DNA of 64,000 nucleotides from Sphingobacteriales bacterium JAD_PAG50586_3 (lineage in GTDB: Bacteria; Bacteroidota; Bacteroidia; CAMBQF01): contig CP096135.1 of NCBI GenBank assembly GCA_023213195.1, positions 3,344,842 to 3,408,841 on the forward strand, read 5' to 3'. Shown here piece by piece: positions 1 to 10,458 of the stretch. The first letter of the stretch is position 1; every line of letters starts with the position of its first letter. Position numbers and translations under genes: made by a program. The notes under the pieces are model-generated. The model saw nothing but the letters and a program-made list of their open reading frames with translations. It had not been told where the DNA came from and did not search any database.

Positions 1-150
1 GGGTATTGTTATAGTTTTTTCGCAGTGTTTGGCTGGGGTTTTGACCTTGCTACATTGCCACTTATTGGCATTATTACAGCTGTTATTTTAGCCACCTTCC
101 CGTTAATCTTCCGTTGGTCGCGGATGATTTGGCTGAGTTGGTTTATATAG
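1..150 (+). CDS. DUF983 family membrane protein, C-terminal 49 residues
   Basis: The reading frame is open from the first base and stops with TAG at 148-150. What remains is a hydrophobic segment followed by RWSRMIWLSWFI. The family DUF983 (small zinc-ribbon plus membrane proteins of unknown function, common in Bacteroidota and alphaproteobacteria) characteristically ends in a helix and an RxSRxIWLxxF-like tail, which is what I see here. The zinc-ribbon half would lie upstream of the window. The assignment rests only on the tail motif, so it is moderate. A strong hairpin follows 34 bases downstream. Confidence 0.5.
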   Translation, partial: GYCYSFFAVFGWGFDLATLPLIGIITAVILATFPLIFRWSRMIWLSWFI

Positions 151-184
151 CCACGAAGTGGTGTGTGGCTAAGTGGCTCAGCAA

Positions 185-211
185 AAAGGCTGATACTACG
201 TATCAGCCTTT
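185..211. terminator. Bidirectional terminator
   Basis: A perfect 12-bp stem (185-196 with 200-211) closes a 3-base loop. It lies between two converging genes, has an A-run on the left and T-rich sequence on the right, and so can end transcripts from either side. Confidence 0.8.
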
Positions 212-265
212 AATAAATATTATTTATGCGATGGATATAAACTTATCCACTCGGCACTCAAACCA

Positions 266-1943
266 CTAGTTTACTTTCATTATCTGTTTTGATGATACCT
301 TATCGCCGGCGGTTAGGCGTATTAGGTAATTGCCGTTTACCATATTGGCTGTAGCGGCATCTAATGTAAGAGTATTTAAACCCTGCGGACGGTGGCCCAT
401 GTTTTGGGTAAATACTTTGCGGCCCAGGTTATCAAACACCTCAATACTTACTGTACTGCTCTTATCTAAATGGAAACGCAGGTTGGTAGCATCGTTAAAA
501 GGATTTGGATAGGCATCAAACATATTAACGTCTTTGGTATCCTCATCAGTACCTGTAGCAATATCGGTAGTGTATTGCACATAGTACAACATCATTTCAT
601 CTTCTGTGGTTAATCCAAAGGTTACTAACGGTTGCGTGCAGCAATTGCGAAACTTAGCTTCTTGTATTAAACCATATTGGGCAGGGAAAGGCAATAATGG
701 GTCGTAATAAGCCGTAGGTGGATGGCTCCAGTTGTAATAGCCAAGGTTTACGCCGCTTTCTTCATCAAGAAAACCTTCGTACACCTGCTGGCCTTTGCTA
801 CCATCGGCATTACGTAAATACACATCATAATCAGTACCATATTTATGTGTATGCGATTTAAGCGACCATAAGTTGTAAATCAGGTTACTGCCGCTAACAT
901 AATCAGCACGGGTAAAGGTCATTTCATTATTAGTACCGGGAATAATTAACCCGGTTACAGGGTACAATACAATATCAGAGAACATCTCTTTTTGCGCTGT
1001 CCCTTTAGGCTGATAGTATACATTCAGGTACATTTCGGCCCCTAAAATACTATCCTGGCTATAGTTATTAATGTGATAGTTTAAATCTAAAAAAGTTGAT
1101 TGCGGGAAAGTATAAGCCGTTCCTTGGGGTAATGATATGTCTCCCGGGTTACTCCACGCTAACAAGTAGCGGGTTTGATCTGGAAATACATTTGAAAAAT
1201 TTACTACACGCAACCCATCAGGAAAATCGTTCTCCTGTCCGGGGTCGTATTTAAAGACGATAAAATGATGAGAAAAAGAATTCATTTTAAGGTCCATACG
1301 GGTTACCTCTACCGTGTCGGGCAATACCACTTCGCGTTTAATATAGTATTCAAACTCTTCGCCGGGGGCTAAGAATATTTTACCCAGCTTTAGCTGGAAG
1401 CCTGTGCCCGGGGCCGGGGCTGCTGGTACCGGAATGGATGGTACCGCCAATCCGTTATAGTATTGTGTTAAAACAGCCTCATCGGCTACGTTTGAGGTTA
1501 ATGGTGCGCCAAAGTATATCCACTGGCGGAACATCTCTACCTCTACACTGCTAAGCTGTGCCTTGGCCGCTAGGCATTTGTCCCCCTTCGGCCGGTTGTT
1601 CAATAGCATAATCGCCATTTTCAAACCCTGCATGGGCAATTTTGCGTAATAAGAAGCTTTTATCAGGATAGCCTTTGCGAATGTACTTATACCCTTTGGC
1701 CGCAGCACTTGCGTTGGCCGGGGTAACATCTACCAGATTGTTGTAAACCGCCTGGCGCTTTTGGGTAGTGCCGCCGCCGCTACCTTCAAGGTCTAGCCCG
1801 GCAGTGGGGCTGGCGTTGTTGTGGCAGCTAACACATTTAGACTGCATAATGCTGTATAAACGGGCAAAACCAAATTGCTGGCCCTGGCTTGCAGAGGCAG
1901 AAAGTAACAAGGCTGTTAAGCCCAATAGTAAAGATTTTTTCAT
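266..1943 (-). CDS. Secreted cytochrome c / copper type II monooxygenase-like protein with T9SS type A sorting domain (frame-broken)
   Basis: The start ATG at 1943 opens a signal peptide (MKKSLLLGLTALLL...). Next is a c-type heme motif CVSCH about 30 residues after the signal, as in small cytochrome c domains that end in MP and a WI helix. After a spacer the chain has SHHF, then HTHKYG, then TEDEMM. In the PHM/DBM-type copper monooxygenase fold, HxH plus a downstream Met bind one copper and an earlier His pair belongs to the other. I infer that fold from motif order only. The C-terminus, beginning DAYPNPFND and ending QIMKVN, is a T9SS type A sorting domain, so the protein is exported across the outer membrane. 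Frame changes once: an extra base near 1571 (CCT-A-GCG in the sense strand). Reaction and substrate are unknown. Confidence 0.65.
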
Positions 1944-2003
1944 GTATGAAGTAAGACGAATAGCAAATATATCAATAAAACTATTGATTACCAATTGTTA
2001 AAA

Positions 2004-5000
2004 TTAATTAATCAGGGCAATTGTTCCGGTGCGTTTACCTATCACTTTCTTTTGGTATGCATAGCCTGAATATTCTACTTGGTAGATGTAAATATCGGCA
2101 ACACACAACACGCCTTTGTGGGTTCCATCCCATTCCGCATCAGGGTCGGCAGACTTAAAAATTAAGTTTCCCCAACGGTCGTAAATGGTAAGTGAATAAG
2201 TTAGCGGGTGAGAAATAACCGGTTTAAACACCTCATTATCGTTATCGCCATTAGGGGTAAACGCGTTAGGTATAAACAGGGTTAAGCACACCGTATCTAA
2301 TACTGTGGTAGTGGCAGTATTTACACAGCCATTAAGGTCGGTTATGGTTACGCTATACGTGCCTGCTAAGGCCAACTTCCAGTTTCCTTTCAACAGAACC
2401 TGTACTCCATAAGTATGAGTTAAAGTTACCGGGGTCTAAAGCTAAATCCTCGCCTATACAAATGTTATATACAGGCAATAAAGAGCTTACAGGCAACGGT
2501 TCTACCTCTACATCATGCTTTTCAACAGCAGTGCATCCATTTTCTGTAACCGTTAGTGTAATGCTAAAAATACCATCGTTAGCCCAGTTGGCAATTATAG
2601 GCCCCTGTCCAGTTCCTGTAACATTACTAGTTCCATCAACATCCCATGTATAGGTTGCGCTGGGCAGGCCATTACCAGTGTAGGTTGCAGTTAAATTACT
2701 GCCCACACATACTACATTAGCATTGGTAAAAGTGGCTGTTGGTTGGTAATTTACTGTTACTGTTTGCGTTGCTTGTGTTGATGTGCAGCCATTCTCGCTA
2801 ACTGTAAGGGTAACAGTATAAGTACCCGGTGTTGGTAAGGTTACATCATACGTTTGGTTGCCATTTGCTACCGCGTTGCCGCCATCAAAATTCCAGGTAT
2901 AGGTGGCACCGGGACTGTGCGCGCCGGTAATGCCAATAGCAGCAGCATCTAGCAAACAAACGGTAGATGTAGCCGCGAAGGTTGATGATGGTATGGGGAA
3001 TATTATTACTTGTTGTAATGTTGGTATTGATGAACAACCATTTTCTGTTACCGTAAGCGTTACGTTTTTGCTACCTGTTGTTGGCCATGTAACGGTATAG
3101 TTTTCTCCAACGCCCTGCACAGGGTTTCCTCCATCAAAATTCCAGTTGTATACACCCGCGCCGGTTGCTGTGCCTGTATAAGCTATAGCCGATGAAGAAC
3201 CATCACATAACGGCGATTGGGCTGTAAAGGTTGATGTTGGTATAGGGTAAACGGTAACTGCTTGCTGGGTTGGGGTTGATGTACAGCCATTTTCTGTAAC
3301 CGTAAGCGTTACGCTATATGTTCCATCGGTAGCCCAGCTAATGTTATAATCCTGATTACCGCCTGATGGCGATGTAGTGCCACCTGCAAAGCTCCAGTTG
3401 TATGTACCTGCAACGGTGCCAGTACCGGTATAATCTATTTGAGCGTTAGCCGCTGCACAAACACCGGGCGTAAGGGTAAAGGTTGATGTTGGTAAATCGT
3501 AAACCGTAATTGCATTAGTAACCAGTGGCGATGTGCAGCCATTTTCTGTAACCGTTAGGCTTACATTTTTTATACCCGAAGTTGCCCAGCTAATATCGTT
3601 GTTATTATTGCCGGCAACTGGCACGGCATTTCCACCATCAAAATTCCAGTTATATGTGGCTGCCACAGTACCCGTTCCGGTATACAATTCTTGCGCAAGG
3701 GCATTTATACATACCTGTGTTGGCAGTGTAAAGTTGGCCGTAGGTATGGCGTTAATAGTAATGTTGTTTTGGGTTTGGATAGATGTGCAACCATTTTGTG
3801 TTACTGTTAGCGTAACAGAAGTGTTGCCCGCATTAGGCCATTGCACGGCATACGGGCCCTGCCCTGCCCCGGAGTTTACTGTACCCCCGCCAAAATTCCA
3901 GTTATAGGTTGCGCCTTGGTGTTCCGGTACCGGTGTAAGTAATGGCTACCGGTGCATTTTGGCATTGTGCCAATGGGTTTAGGGTAAAGGTTGATGTTGG
4001 ATAATCGTAAACAGGAACCACAACGGTAGATGTTTGCGACGGGCAATTATTTTCAGTAACCGCAAGGGTTACGTTTTTATTGCCGGGTGTATTCCATTTT
4101 ACCTGGTATGGCCCTTGCCCGCTGCCCGATATTATATTTCCTCCATCAAAATTCCAGTTGTAGGTGGCCGCCGGTGCAGATAGGCCTGTATAGGTAATTG
4201 TAGCTGTTTGACTTACGCAATACTGGGGCGCGTCGGTATTAAATGTAGAAATTGGTGTGGGATAAATGGTTACGTAAACACTATCGTATTTAACACACAT
4301 AGGGCTGCCTACTATGTTAGCACCTACTTTGTACATAACCGTAAGCGGGTTGGGGCCGGGATTAGGCAGTGTAAGCGTTGGGTTAGCTGCATTGGGGTTG
4401 TTTAGGCCGGTTGTAGGCTGCCATTGGTACTGATAGGTAGGCTGCGCAGGCGAACCTATTTGTATAGGCTGGTTAGAACAGGTATAGGCGTTTGCCCCAG
4501 CATAGGCATCGGGCTGCGCCATTTCTGTACGTATGGTTACGTTACGTATAGAATGCTTATCGTTAGCACCACCGGTAGAGGCGGTAAAGCCAGCGTAGGT
4601 AGTAAAGTTTATTACATAAAACCCTGTTAAATAAAGGGTATTATTCATATACACCTGTATATTACCCGCATCATATTCTATACGTGCTGTGTTGTAATTG
4701 TTTGAACGCATAAAACTAATTTGCCCACCTGTATTTTCTAACGTGGGCTTTGAGTAATCGCATTCTCCGCTGTAGCCTGCTCCCCAGCGTATTTGCAGCG
4801 ATGGGTTTGGCCCGCCACAGTTATCGTACGTATCAAAAATAATTTTAAGGCCGTTAGATGCTGCGGGTATTCCACAGCCACCGCCACCAACAAAACCACT
4901 GGGTGGTACATCTAGCAAACAGAATGCAATACCATCGGCACCGCTACCTTCCCAAATACGAAACTGAAAATCAACAGTCCATTTATCGCATTGTACAATA

Positions 5001-5233
5001 TTAATGGGTGTAGTATAAAAAATAGCCCCGCTCTCTGAGTTGGCGGCATTGGTTAATATTATTTCGCTATTGCCGCCGCCGCCGCCTGATGTGTTACCCA
5101 CATAGGCATTGCCGGTCATATTCCACCCCGTTGTATTTACGGGCGCACCTTGCAGTTGGGCAAATACAAATGCCTGTCCGCTGGCTTTAAGTGAAATAAA
5201 AAATGTTAGGAGAATTAGTAAATGTTTAGTCAT
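2004..5233 (-). CDS. Secreted lectin/PKD-repeat protein with T9SS type B (gliding motility-associated) C-terminal domain (frame-broken)
   Basis: ATG at 5233 starts a signal peptide (MTKHLLILLTFF). An L-type-lectin-like domain follows, roughly residues 30-230, with DGIAFCLL, KIIFDTYDN and a late GFTASTGG. Then come seven PKD-like units of about 75-80 residues, each with a TYNWNFDGG strand and a VTLTVTENGC end. The C-terminus, beginning FIPNAFTPNGDN and including IYDRWGNLIF, is the CHU/gliding type B sorting domain, so the protein probably ends on the cell surface or is secreted by T9SS. The lectin fold suggests sugar binding; the ligand is unknown. Two frame changes, each an extra base: 3916 (CCA-A-GGC) and 2367 (CTT-A-GCA). 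It is transcribed toward the previous gene, with only 60 bases between them. Confidence 0.8.
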
Positions 5234-5321
5234 AAGCAAGCCGCATTTTGCACAAGGTAGTCAATGCCTTTTTATAAAAAAAGCACTTATTAATAAAAAA
5301 ATGCAGGCTGTTGATTATTAC

Positions 5322-6281
5322 TTACTTCTTCTTTTCCTTGTCGGCTTTATCGTAAATATTTACTATGCTGGTTACCAGCTTATGGCGAACAATATCGCGG
5401 CTATCCATGGTAACAAATTCAATACCGGGAACACCTTTTAAAAGTTTACTGGCCTGTATTAAACCCGATGGTTGATGCTTAGGAAGGTCGGTTTGGGTAA
5501 TATCGCCCGTTATAATAAACTTAGCCGAGCGGCCCATGCGGGTAAGGAACATCTTCATTTGCCCTTCGGTAGCGTTTTGGGCCTCATCTAATATAGCAAA
5601 AGCGTTATCTAATGTACGGCCACGCATAAAAGCCAAGGGGCAATTTGTATAACCCGTGTTTCAAAATACGATGCCAGCTTCTCAGGCGGAATCATATCGT
5701 GCAGGGCATCATACAATGGTTGTAAATAAGGGTCTAGTTTTTCGCGCATATCGCCCGGTAAAAAGCCCAAATTTTCGCCTGCCTCTACCGCAGGTCGGGT
5801 AAGTATAATACGTTTAACCTCTTTGTTCTTTAACGCCCTAACAGCTAGTGCCACGGCAGTATATGTTTTGCCCGAGCCTGCAGGCCCAATGGCAAATACC
5901 ATATCATTATCGTTGCAGCTTTCTACAATTTTAAGCTGGTTGGGGGTGCGGGCGCGCACAACAAGGCCGTTGTTGCCATACACTATAATATCATTATCGG
6001 CAGCAGGGGTGCTAATTTTCTCTACCAGGCCGTTATCCATAATACGGTCTATAGCATTGGGGGTAAGTGTACCAAAAGTGTTATAATGCTCAACAATGCG
6101 CTCTATCTTTTGCTCAAACAGGTCTGAGCTCTTCGGCCTTGCCCATTACCTTTATGTTGTTGCCACGGGCTATAATCTTAATTTTAGGGAAGTATTTACG
6201 CAACTGGTCTATGTTGGCATCATTAACCCCAAAAATATGTACCGGGTTTACGGCTGCAATTTCAATTGTTCTCTCGTTCAA
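5322..6281 (-). CDS. phoH: PhoH family ATPase (frame-broken)
   Basis: PhoH-like P-loop ATPase, related to the helicase superfamily 1 N-terminal domain and often linked to RNA metabolism and phosphate stress. Walker A is GPAGSGKT, the Walker B region is AILDEAQN, and the motifs [10 protein letters not shown] and [13 protein letters not shown] are typical. Full length is about 318 residues, normal for the family. The only suitable start is TTG at 6281, giving [11 protein letters not shown]. Two frame changes: an extra base at 6125 (CTC-A-GAC) and a missing base in the four-G run 5637-5640; correcting them gives a continuous family-like protein. It is divergent from the SAM hydrolase gene, with a palindrome in the shared upstream region. 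Confidence 0.9.
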
Positions 6282-6378
6282 GGTTGTTTCTCTTTCTTAA
6301 AAGTTTCTAAAACAAATGTATCGTATTCAATGTAAAAACCAAATGGCTGCTTTTTGTTCATTATGCAACTATCGGGCT

Positions 6379-6399
6379 AATTAACAACGGTTGTTAATT
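6379..6399. promoter_or_regulatory. Perfect palindrome between phoH and the SAM hydrolase gene
   Basis: Ten-base arms (AATTAACAAC and its complement) surround one central base. A similar half-site, GTTGTTAA, follows about 15 bases later. The location in a divergent intergenic region fits a repressor operator, but no regulator can be named. Confidence 0.35.
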
Positions 6400-6467
6400 A
6401 AACCTTAACTATTGTTGTTAAAAAGCCTTAATCGTACTTAATTTAGCAGCTTGTAAAGTATAGGCAT

Positions 6468-7247
6468 TTGGCAGCTCCCTTAGTAACATTAACCAGTGAT
6501 TTAGGCACCCGCGATTTTTACGTAGGTGCTGTTAAAGGCGCGCTGTTAAACCAGGTGCCGGGTGTGCAGATAGTTGATATAACGCACGACATACAGCATT
6601 ATAACATTATGGAGGCCGCCTTTGTGGTGCGCAATGCCTACCCACACTTTCCTGAAGGTACGGTGCATGTGGTGGCTGTGCGTAACGAGTATTCTAAAGA
6701 AACGCCCCATGTGGCCTGCATATACTTTGGCCATATTTTTATTGGGACTGATAGTGGCATCTTCTCTATGATATTTGAGAAAGAGCCCGATATTATTATT
6801 GAATTGCCCAACTTAGGCAACTCACCTTTTGCAGCGCGCGATGTGTTTGTACCTGCCATTGCCAAGTTAAACGAGTTACGTAAGGTAGATATGCTAGGCA
6901 CTAAACGTGCAAGGCTTAACGAGGCTACCATGCTTAGGCCTACTACAGAAACAGCGCTTATACGCGGTACTATTATTTACGTTGATAATTTTGGCAATGC
7001 CATTACTAATATTAAGCCCGATGTTTTTGAACGCATTGGCAAAGGCCGCCCGTTTGAGATTACCTTCCGTGGGCCGGAATATACTATTACCCGCCTTAAC
7101 AATGCCTACGGCGATGTTCCGCCGGGCGAGCTTACCGCCTTGTTTGGCATATCAGGTTATTTAGAGATTGCCATTAATCAGGGCAACGCCAGCAAACTGC
7201 TGGGCTTGCGCATGCGCGACCCTATACGCATAGAATTTGCTGAATAA
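6468..7247 (+). CDS. S-adenosylmethionine hydrolase / hydroxide adenosyltransferase (DUF62)
   Basis: About 259 residues. The start TSDLGTRDFYVGAVKG and the central IYVDNFGNAITNI are signatures of the SAM hydroxide adenosyltransferase family, relatives of fluorinase that split SAM into adenosine and methionine using water. The conserved Asp of SDLGT and the FGN region contribute to SAM binding. No ATG is available at the expected position, so TTG at 6468 is taken as the start. The stop codon TAA overlaps the ATG of the next gene by one base, so the two are probably cotranscribed. Confidence 0.85.
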   Translation: MAAPLVTLTSDLGTRDFYVGAVKGALLNQVPGVQIVDITHDIQHYNIMEAAFVVRNAYPHFPEGTVHVVAVRNEYSKETPHVACIYFGHIFIGTDSGIFSMIFEKEPDIIIELPNLGNSPFAARDVFVPAIAKLNELRKVDMLGTKRARLNEATMLRPTTETALIRGTIIYVDNFGNAITNIKPDVFERIGKGRPFEITFRGPEYTITRLNNAYGDVPPGELTALFGISGYLEIAINQGNASKLLGLRMRDPIRIEFAE

Positions 7248-7530
7248 TGATAACCCGCATAGTTAAAATGACATTCAGGCCGGGAACAGAGGCCGATTTT
7301 CAACAGGTGTTCCGCGATTCGCAACCCGTTATTAAAACCTTTGCAGGCTGCATAGATGTAAATGGTTTTGCCGATGTTGCCAACCCGCAGGTGTATTTTA
7401 CCATAAGCCAATGGCAAAGCGAAGAAGCCCTGAACAATTACCGCAATTCGGAGTTTTTAAGCAAACATGGACTAAGACAAAGGCGCTGTTTGAAAGCAAA
7501 GCAGAGGCTTGGTCGTTAAACATGATTTAA
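7247..7530 (+). CDS. ABM-domain protein (antibiotic biosynthesis monooxygenase-like; frame-broken)
   Basis: A small ferredoxin-like-fold protein of about 94 residues. The MITRIVKMTFRPG start, an AGCIDVNGFAD turn and a later YFTISQWQSEEAL match the dimeric ABM superfamily, which includes quinol monooxygenases and heme-degrading proteins. One base is missing from the T-run 7454-7458; adding it restores a tail reading FKQTWTKTKALFESKAEAW, typical of the Bacteroidota subfamily. The substrate cannot be deduced. Translationally coupled to the SAM hydrolase gene. Confidence 0.7.
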
Positions 7531-7565
7531 TCAAGAAATCCTTTAATCCTTTTTAATCAAGGTCA

Positions 7566-8004
7566 ATGACTGATTTTATTTTACCCGTTGATGTACGCTG
7601 GTCTGATTTAGATGCTAATAACCATGTGCGCCACTCTGTTTACTACGATTGGGGCGCGCAGGCCCGCATGAATTTTTTAACCGCTAAGGGTTTAGATACC
7701 AATGTGCTACATGCCCAACATTTTGGGCCTATCCTATTTAGGGAGGAATGTATATTCCGCCGCGAGATACGTTTTGGTGATGAAATAACCATCAACATAA
7801 AAGTAATTAAGCTACGCCGCGACCTTAGCCGCTTTAGCATACGCCACGAGATTGTTCGCAAAGACGGTACCATGTGCGCTATACTTACTATTGATGGTGC
7901 TCTGGATAGATACCCAGGCGCGCAAGCTAACCGTGCCACCGCAAATAGCTGTAGACACGTTTAACGAGATGCCCCAGGCAGAAGATTTTAAGTGGGAGGA
8001 TTAA
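7566..8004 (+). CDS. Acyl-CoA thioesterase, hotdog fold (YbgC/FcbC type; frame-broken)
   Basis: About 145 residues once repaired. VRWSDLDANNHVRHSVYYDW carries the Asp and Asn-His pattern of 4HBT-type thioesterases such as YbgC, which hydrolyse acyl-CoA. FGDEITINIKV and the SRFSIRHEI strand complete the hotdog core. One extra base near 7902-7908 shifts the tail; the restored end is QARKLTVPPQIAVDTF and EDFKWED. The exact base is ambiguous: removing 7902 gives a Trp common in relatives, removing 7908 (GAT-A-GAT) matches the other plus-one sites in this window. Third gene of a probable operon. Confidence 0.8.
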
Positions 8005-8012
8005 GCTGTGGC

Positions 8013-8651
8013 TTATTGGTCGGTACGTCCGCCAATTTCAAGGCGCAGGGCTACAAACCCATACGGACTTGACATTTGGTTATCGCTAATACCTTGCGAT
8101 CTAGAGCCTACCAAATAACGGTAGCCACCGCCAATTTTAACAGCTAAAAATTTAACCACATTTACATTTACACTAAGTGATGGTCTAAGCATAAACATAT
8201 TACTATCATCCAACTGGGCATCAGTATCAAAAGGGGCACCATCTAAAGAATGTTTGCTTACCATACCCATACCTACTGCCAATCCGGGGTTTAGCGATAA
8301 TACTTTTTTGGGAAATATGGTGTAGTCAAATTGCATAGCAACGGTAGAAAACCGCCAACGCATGCGGCTAAAGGGTTGTACAATGGCATCAGGTTTTAAA
8401 TTTTCGTTAGATACTAATGATTCAAACTCAAAACTACCCCGGTAGCGATAGTTAATCATACCACCAAAACCAAATTGGGTTAAAATAGCGTTGCTATTGT
8501 AAAATTGACCAAAAGAAGTACCTGCGGTAAAGTACATACCTGCCGATTCTACTTTGGCATTCTTAAACAGCGTTTTTTGTGTGGTGTCGGTTTGGGCAAA
8601 GCCCGCCGTGCATAGCGCTATGGCTAATAGTGTAAATAATGACCTTTTCAT
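8013..8651 (-). CDS. Outer membrane beta-barrel protein
   Basis: 212 residues with a clear signal peptide (MKRSLFTLLAIALCTAGFAQ) and alternating hydrophobic/polar strands such as GGMINYRYRG and AVKIGGGYRYLVG. The C-terminus, YGFVALRLEIGG, is strand-like. I recognise the general class of small eight-stranded-like outer membrane proteins of Bacteroidota but no specific family. Convergent with the thioesterase gene, nine bases apart. Confidence 0.6.
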   Translation of the reverse strand: MKRSLFTLLAIALCTAGFAQTDTTQKTLFKNAKVESAGMYFTAGTSFGQFYNSNAILTQFGFGGMINYRYRGSFEFESLVSNENLKPDAIVQPFSRMRWRFSTVAMQFDYTIFPKKVLSLNPGLAVGMGMVSKHSLDGAPFDTDAQLDDSNMFMLRPSLSVNVNVVKFLAVKIGGGYRYLVGSRSQGISDNQMSSPYGFVALRLEIGGRTDQ

Positions 8652-8708
8652 ATTGCATAGTTTTAGTAATTAAAACTATAAATACAAAAAGTATTCCAAA
8701 CCTAAAAC

Positions 8709-9017
8709 CTAAATACCTTTGTTTTGAAAGAAGACAATAAAATAGGCAATAACCAAAACAAATGTGGCGAAGATAAGGCCACGGCCCGTGCGGTCTAATT
8801 GCTTATTAACCATGTATATCCTAAAAGGAATAAGGTTAGCAACTATGGAGTAAACCTGCATACTATCGTACCCCAGGGGTTTTATAATAAATTGCTCGTT
8901 ACCGGCAGTAGAAGCAATAAAGCGGATAAGCACAAACGCCAGTGCCGGAAATACAAAACCTATTAAGGCTCCCCAAAAAAAATTGTCTTTATTAATTAGT
9001 TGTTTTATAAAATTCAT
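8709..9017 (-). CDS. Small membrane protein of unknown function
   Basis: 102 residues with two hydrophobic helices (about residues 12-33 and 82-97) and a soluble middle containing YDSMQVYSIVANLIPFRIYMVN. Its ATG overlaps the end of the upstream gene by four bases (ATGA), so the two are translated together. No family assigned; similar short proteins often sit next to surE in Bacteroidota, but that is recollection, not proof of function. Confidence 0.6.
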   Translation of the reverse strand: MNFIKQLINKDNFFWGALIGFVFPALAFVLIRFIASTAGNEQFIIKPLGYDSMQVYSIVANLIPFRIYMVNKQLDRTGRGLIFATFVLVIAYFIVFFQNKGI

Positions 9018-9562
9018 GCGGCTGTAACGGATGGTGGGTTAATAATGTTTTGGGTAGTTGGCTTTGCCGATAATTTTAAGGCCACAGCAAATAAGGTTTG
9101 CCAAAGGGGGAAAATAGAAATGATTAAATAAAACCCTAAAGGGTTCAATTCTTTAATATAATTTGATACTGTAGGAGGGATACCCGCTAATAAACCCAGT
9201 ATCAAAGACACAAATACCCCCTTTAACAGATTGATTTTATTATTAATTATAGCATAATAAAAAATAAAATAAGTTGCCATTGCAACGGGTGAAACAAATA
9301 AGAAACTAAACTCTTTAGCAATTGAATACACCATTACAGCATAGGCTGATGAAATAAACAATAAGCCACTCAACAGTATAAATGCATATTTATGAGGGGC
9401 ATCTTTAATATGGCTTACAACAATAAAGGCATAAATAAAACCCGGTAAATACAAGCAGAAAGGGAATAGTAAAAAAGGTAATATCAATTGTGCCAATGTA
9501 TTGATAATATATAGCACAATACCGCAATAAAAACTATTCCTAATCAAGTTGCTGTAATTCAT
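9014..9562 (-). CDS. Polytopic membrane protein of unknown function
   Basis: 182 residues, mostly hydrophobic, with about five predicted membrane helices; the C-terminal 20 residues are polar. It lies between surE and the small membrane gene, all on the minus strand, and overlaps the latter by four bases. The family is not recognised. It could be a DUF4199-like or transporter-associated protein, but no diagnostic motif is visible. Confidence 0.55.
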   Translation of the reverse strand: MNYSNLIRNSFYCGIVLYIINTLAQLILPFLLFPFCLYLPGFIYAFIVVSHIKDAPHKYAFILLSGLLFISSAYAVMVYSIAKEFSFLFVSPVAMATYFIFYYAIINNKINLLKGVFVSLILGLLAGIPPTVSNYIKELNPLGFYLIISIFPLWQTLFAVALKLSAKPTTQNIINPPSVTAA

Positions 9563-9601
9563 TCCTTTTTTATACCATAAACGCTGAAAGCTTTATGCTA
9601 A

Positions 9602-10369
9602 CTACATTTCCCACTTCTTCATATCCTTAATGGCGGTGTGGGCCGTAAGGTCGAACTGGGTTGGAACAACCGATACATAGTTGTTTTCCAAGGCCCATTG
9701 GTCGGTATCGTCGCCACTATCAAGGTTTACAAACTTGCCGGTAAGCCAGTAGTATTTACGTCCGTAAGGGTCCTTACGCTCGTCAAACTCCTCGTGCCAC
9801 ATAGATTTTGCCTGGCGGCAAACCTTAACGCCTTTAATAATATCTAAAGGCACATCGGGTATGTTTACGTTTAGGCAAACCCCATCGGGCATGCCGTGGT
9901 CTAACACGTTTTTAGCAATAATGCCCGCAAAATGAGCTGCGGCAGTAAAATCGGCCTCTATAGAATAGTTGCACAACGAGAAGCCAATAGAAGGGATGCC
10001 CTCTATAGCGCCCTCTACGGCGGCAGACATGGTGCCTGAATATATTACGTTGATAGACGAGTTAGCGCCGTGGTTTATACCCGACACTAATAAATCGGGC
10101 TTGCGGGGTAGTATCTTATCAATAGCAATTTTCACACAATCAACGGGAGTGCCGCTGCAAGCATGCTCGGTTAGTCCGTCTTGTTTAACCTCGTAAAGGC
10201 GCAGGGTAGAATTAATGGTAATGGCGTGGCCCATGCCGCTTTGCGGCTTATCGGGGGCAACAACAACAACGTCGCCAATGGCTTTCATGGCAGTAACAAG
10301 GGCGCGTATGCCGGGCGCTGTTATACCATCGTCGTTGGTAATAAGTATAAGGGGTTTTGTAGTGCTCAT
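9602..10369 (-). CDS. surE: 5'/3'-nucleotidase SurE
   Basis: About 255 residues. The metal-binding start ILITNDDGITAPG (Asp13 and Asp14 counting from the ATG at 10369), SGTPVDC, and LLVSGINHGAN with GTMSAAVEG are the hallmark SurE motifs. The enzyme is a metal-dependent phosphatase acting on nucleoside monophosphates and linked to stationary-phase survival. A TTG four codons upstream is also open, but the ATG is at the usual distance from the motif. Divergent from pgk. Confidence 0.93.
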   Translation of the reverse strand: MSTTKPLILITNDDGITAPGIRALVTAMKAIGDVVVVAPDKPQSGMGHAITINSTLRLYEVKQDGLTEHACSGTPVDCVKIAIDKILPRKPDLLVSGINHGANSSINVIYSGTMSAAVEGAIEGIPSIGFSLCNYSIEADFTAAAHFAGIIAKNVLDHGMPDGVCLNVNIPDVPLDIIKGVKVCRQAKSMWHEEFDERKDPYGRKYYWLTGKFVNLDSGDDTDQWALENNYVSVVPTQFDLTAHTAIKDMKKWEM

Positions 10370-10431
10370 AAACAGGTGCAAAGCTACCTAAATTATTGCT
10401 TGGTTGGGGGCTGATTTTTGGGCTTTAATAG

Positions 10432-10439
10432 TATCTTTG
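10432..10439 (+). promoter_or_regulatory. Bacteroidota-type -7 promoter element of pgk
   Basis: TATCTTTG matches the known Bacteroidota consensus TAnnTTTG and lies 20 bases before the pgk ATG. No convincing -33 element was found at the usual distance. Confidence 0.5.
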
Positions 10440-10458
10440 CCACTCTTTAACTCATACT

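Noticed and set aside
2400..4150. Regular repeats in the DNA that might suggest a CRISPR array
   Set aside because: Spacing (about 230 bases) and content come from in-frame PKD-like domains in a secreted protein; no short direct repeats with unique spacers.
6928..6936. CTT-AGG-C in the SAM hydrolase gene as a plus-one shift site like Ty1
   Set aside because: The reading frame continues correctly through it (MLRPTT), so it is not shifted here.
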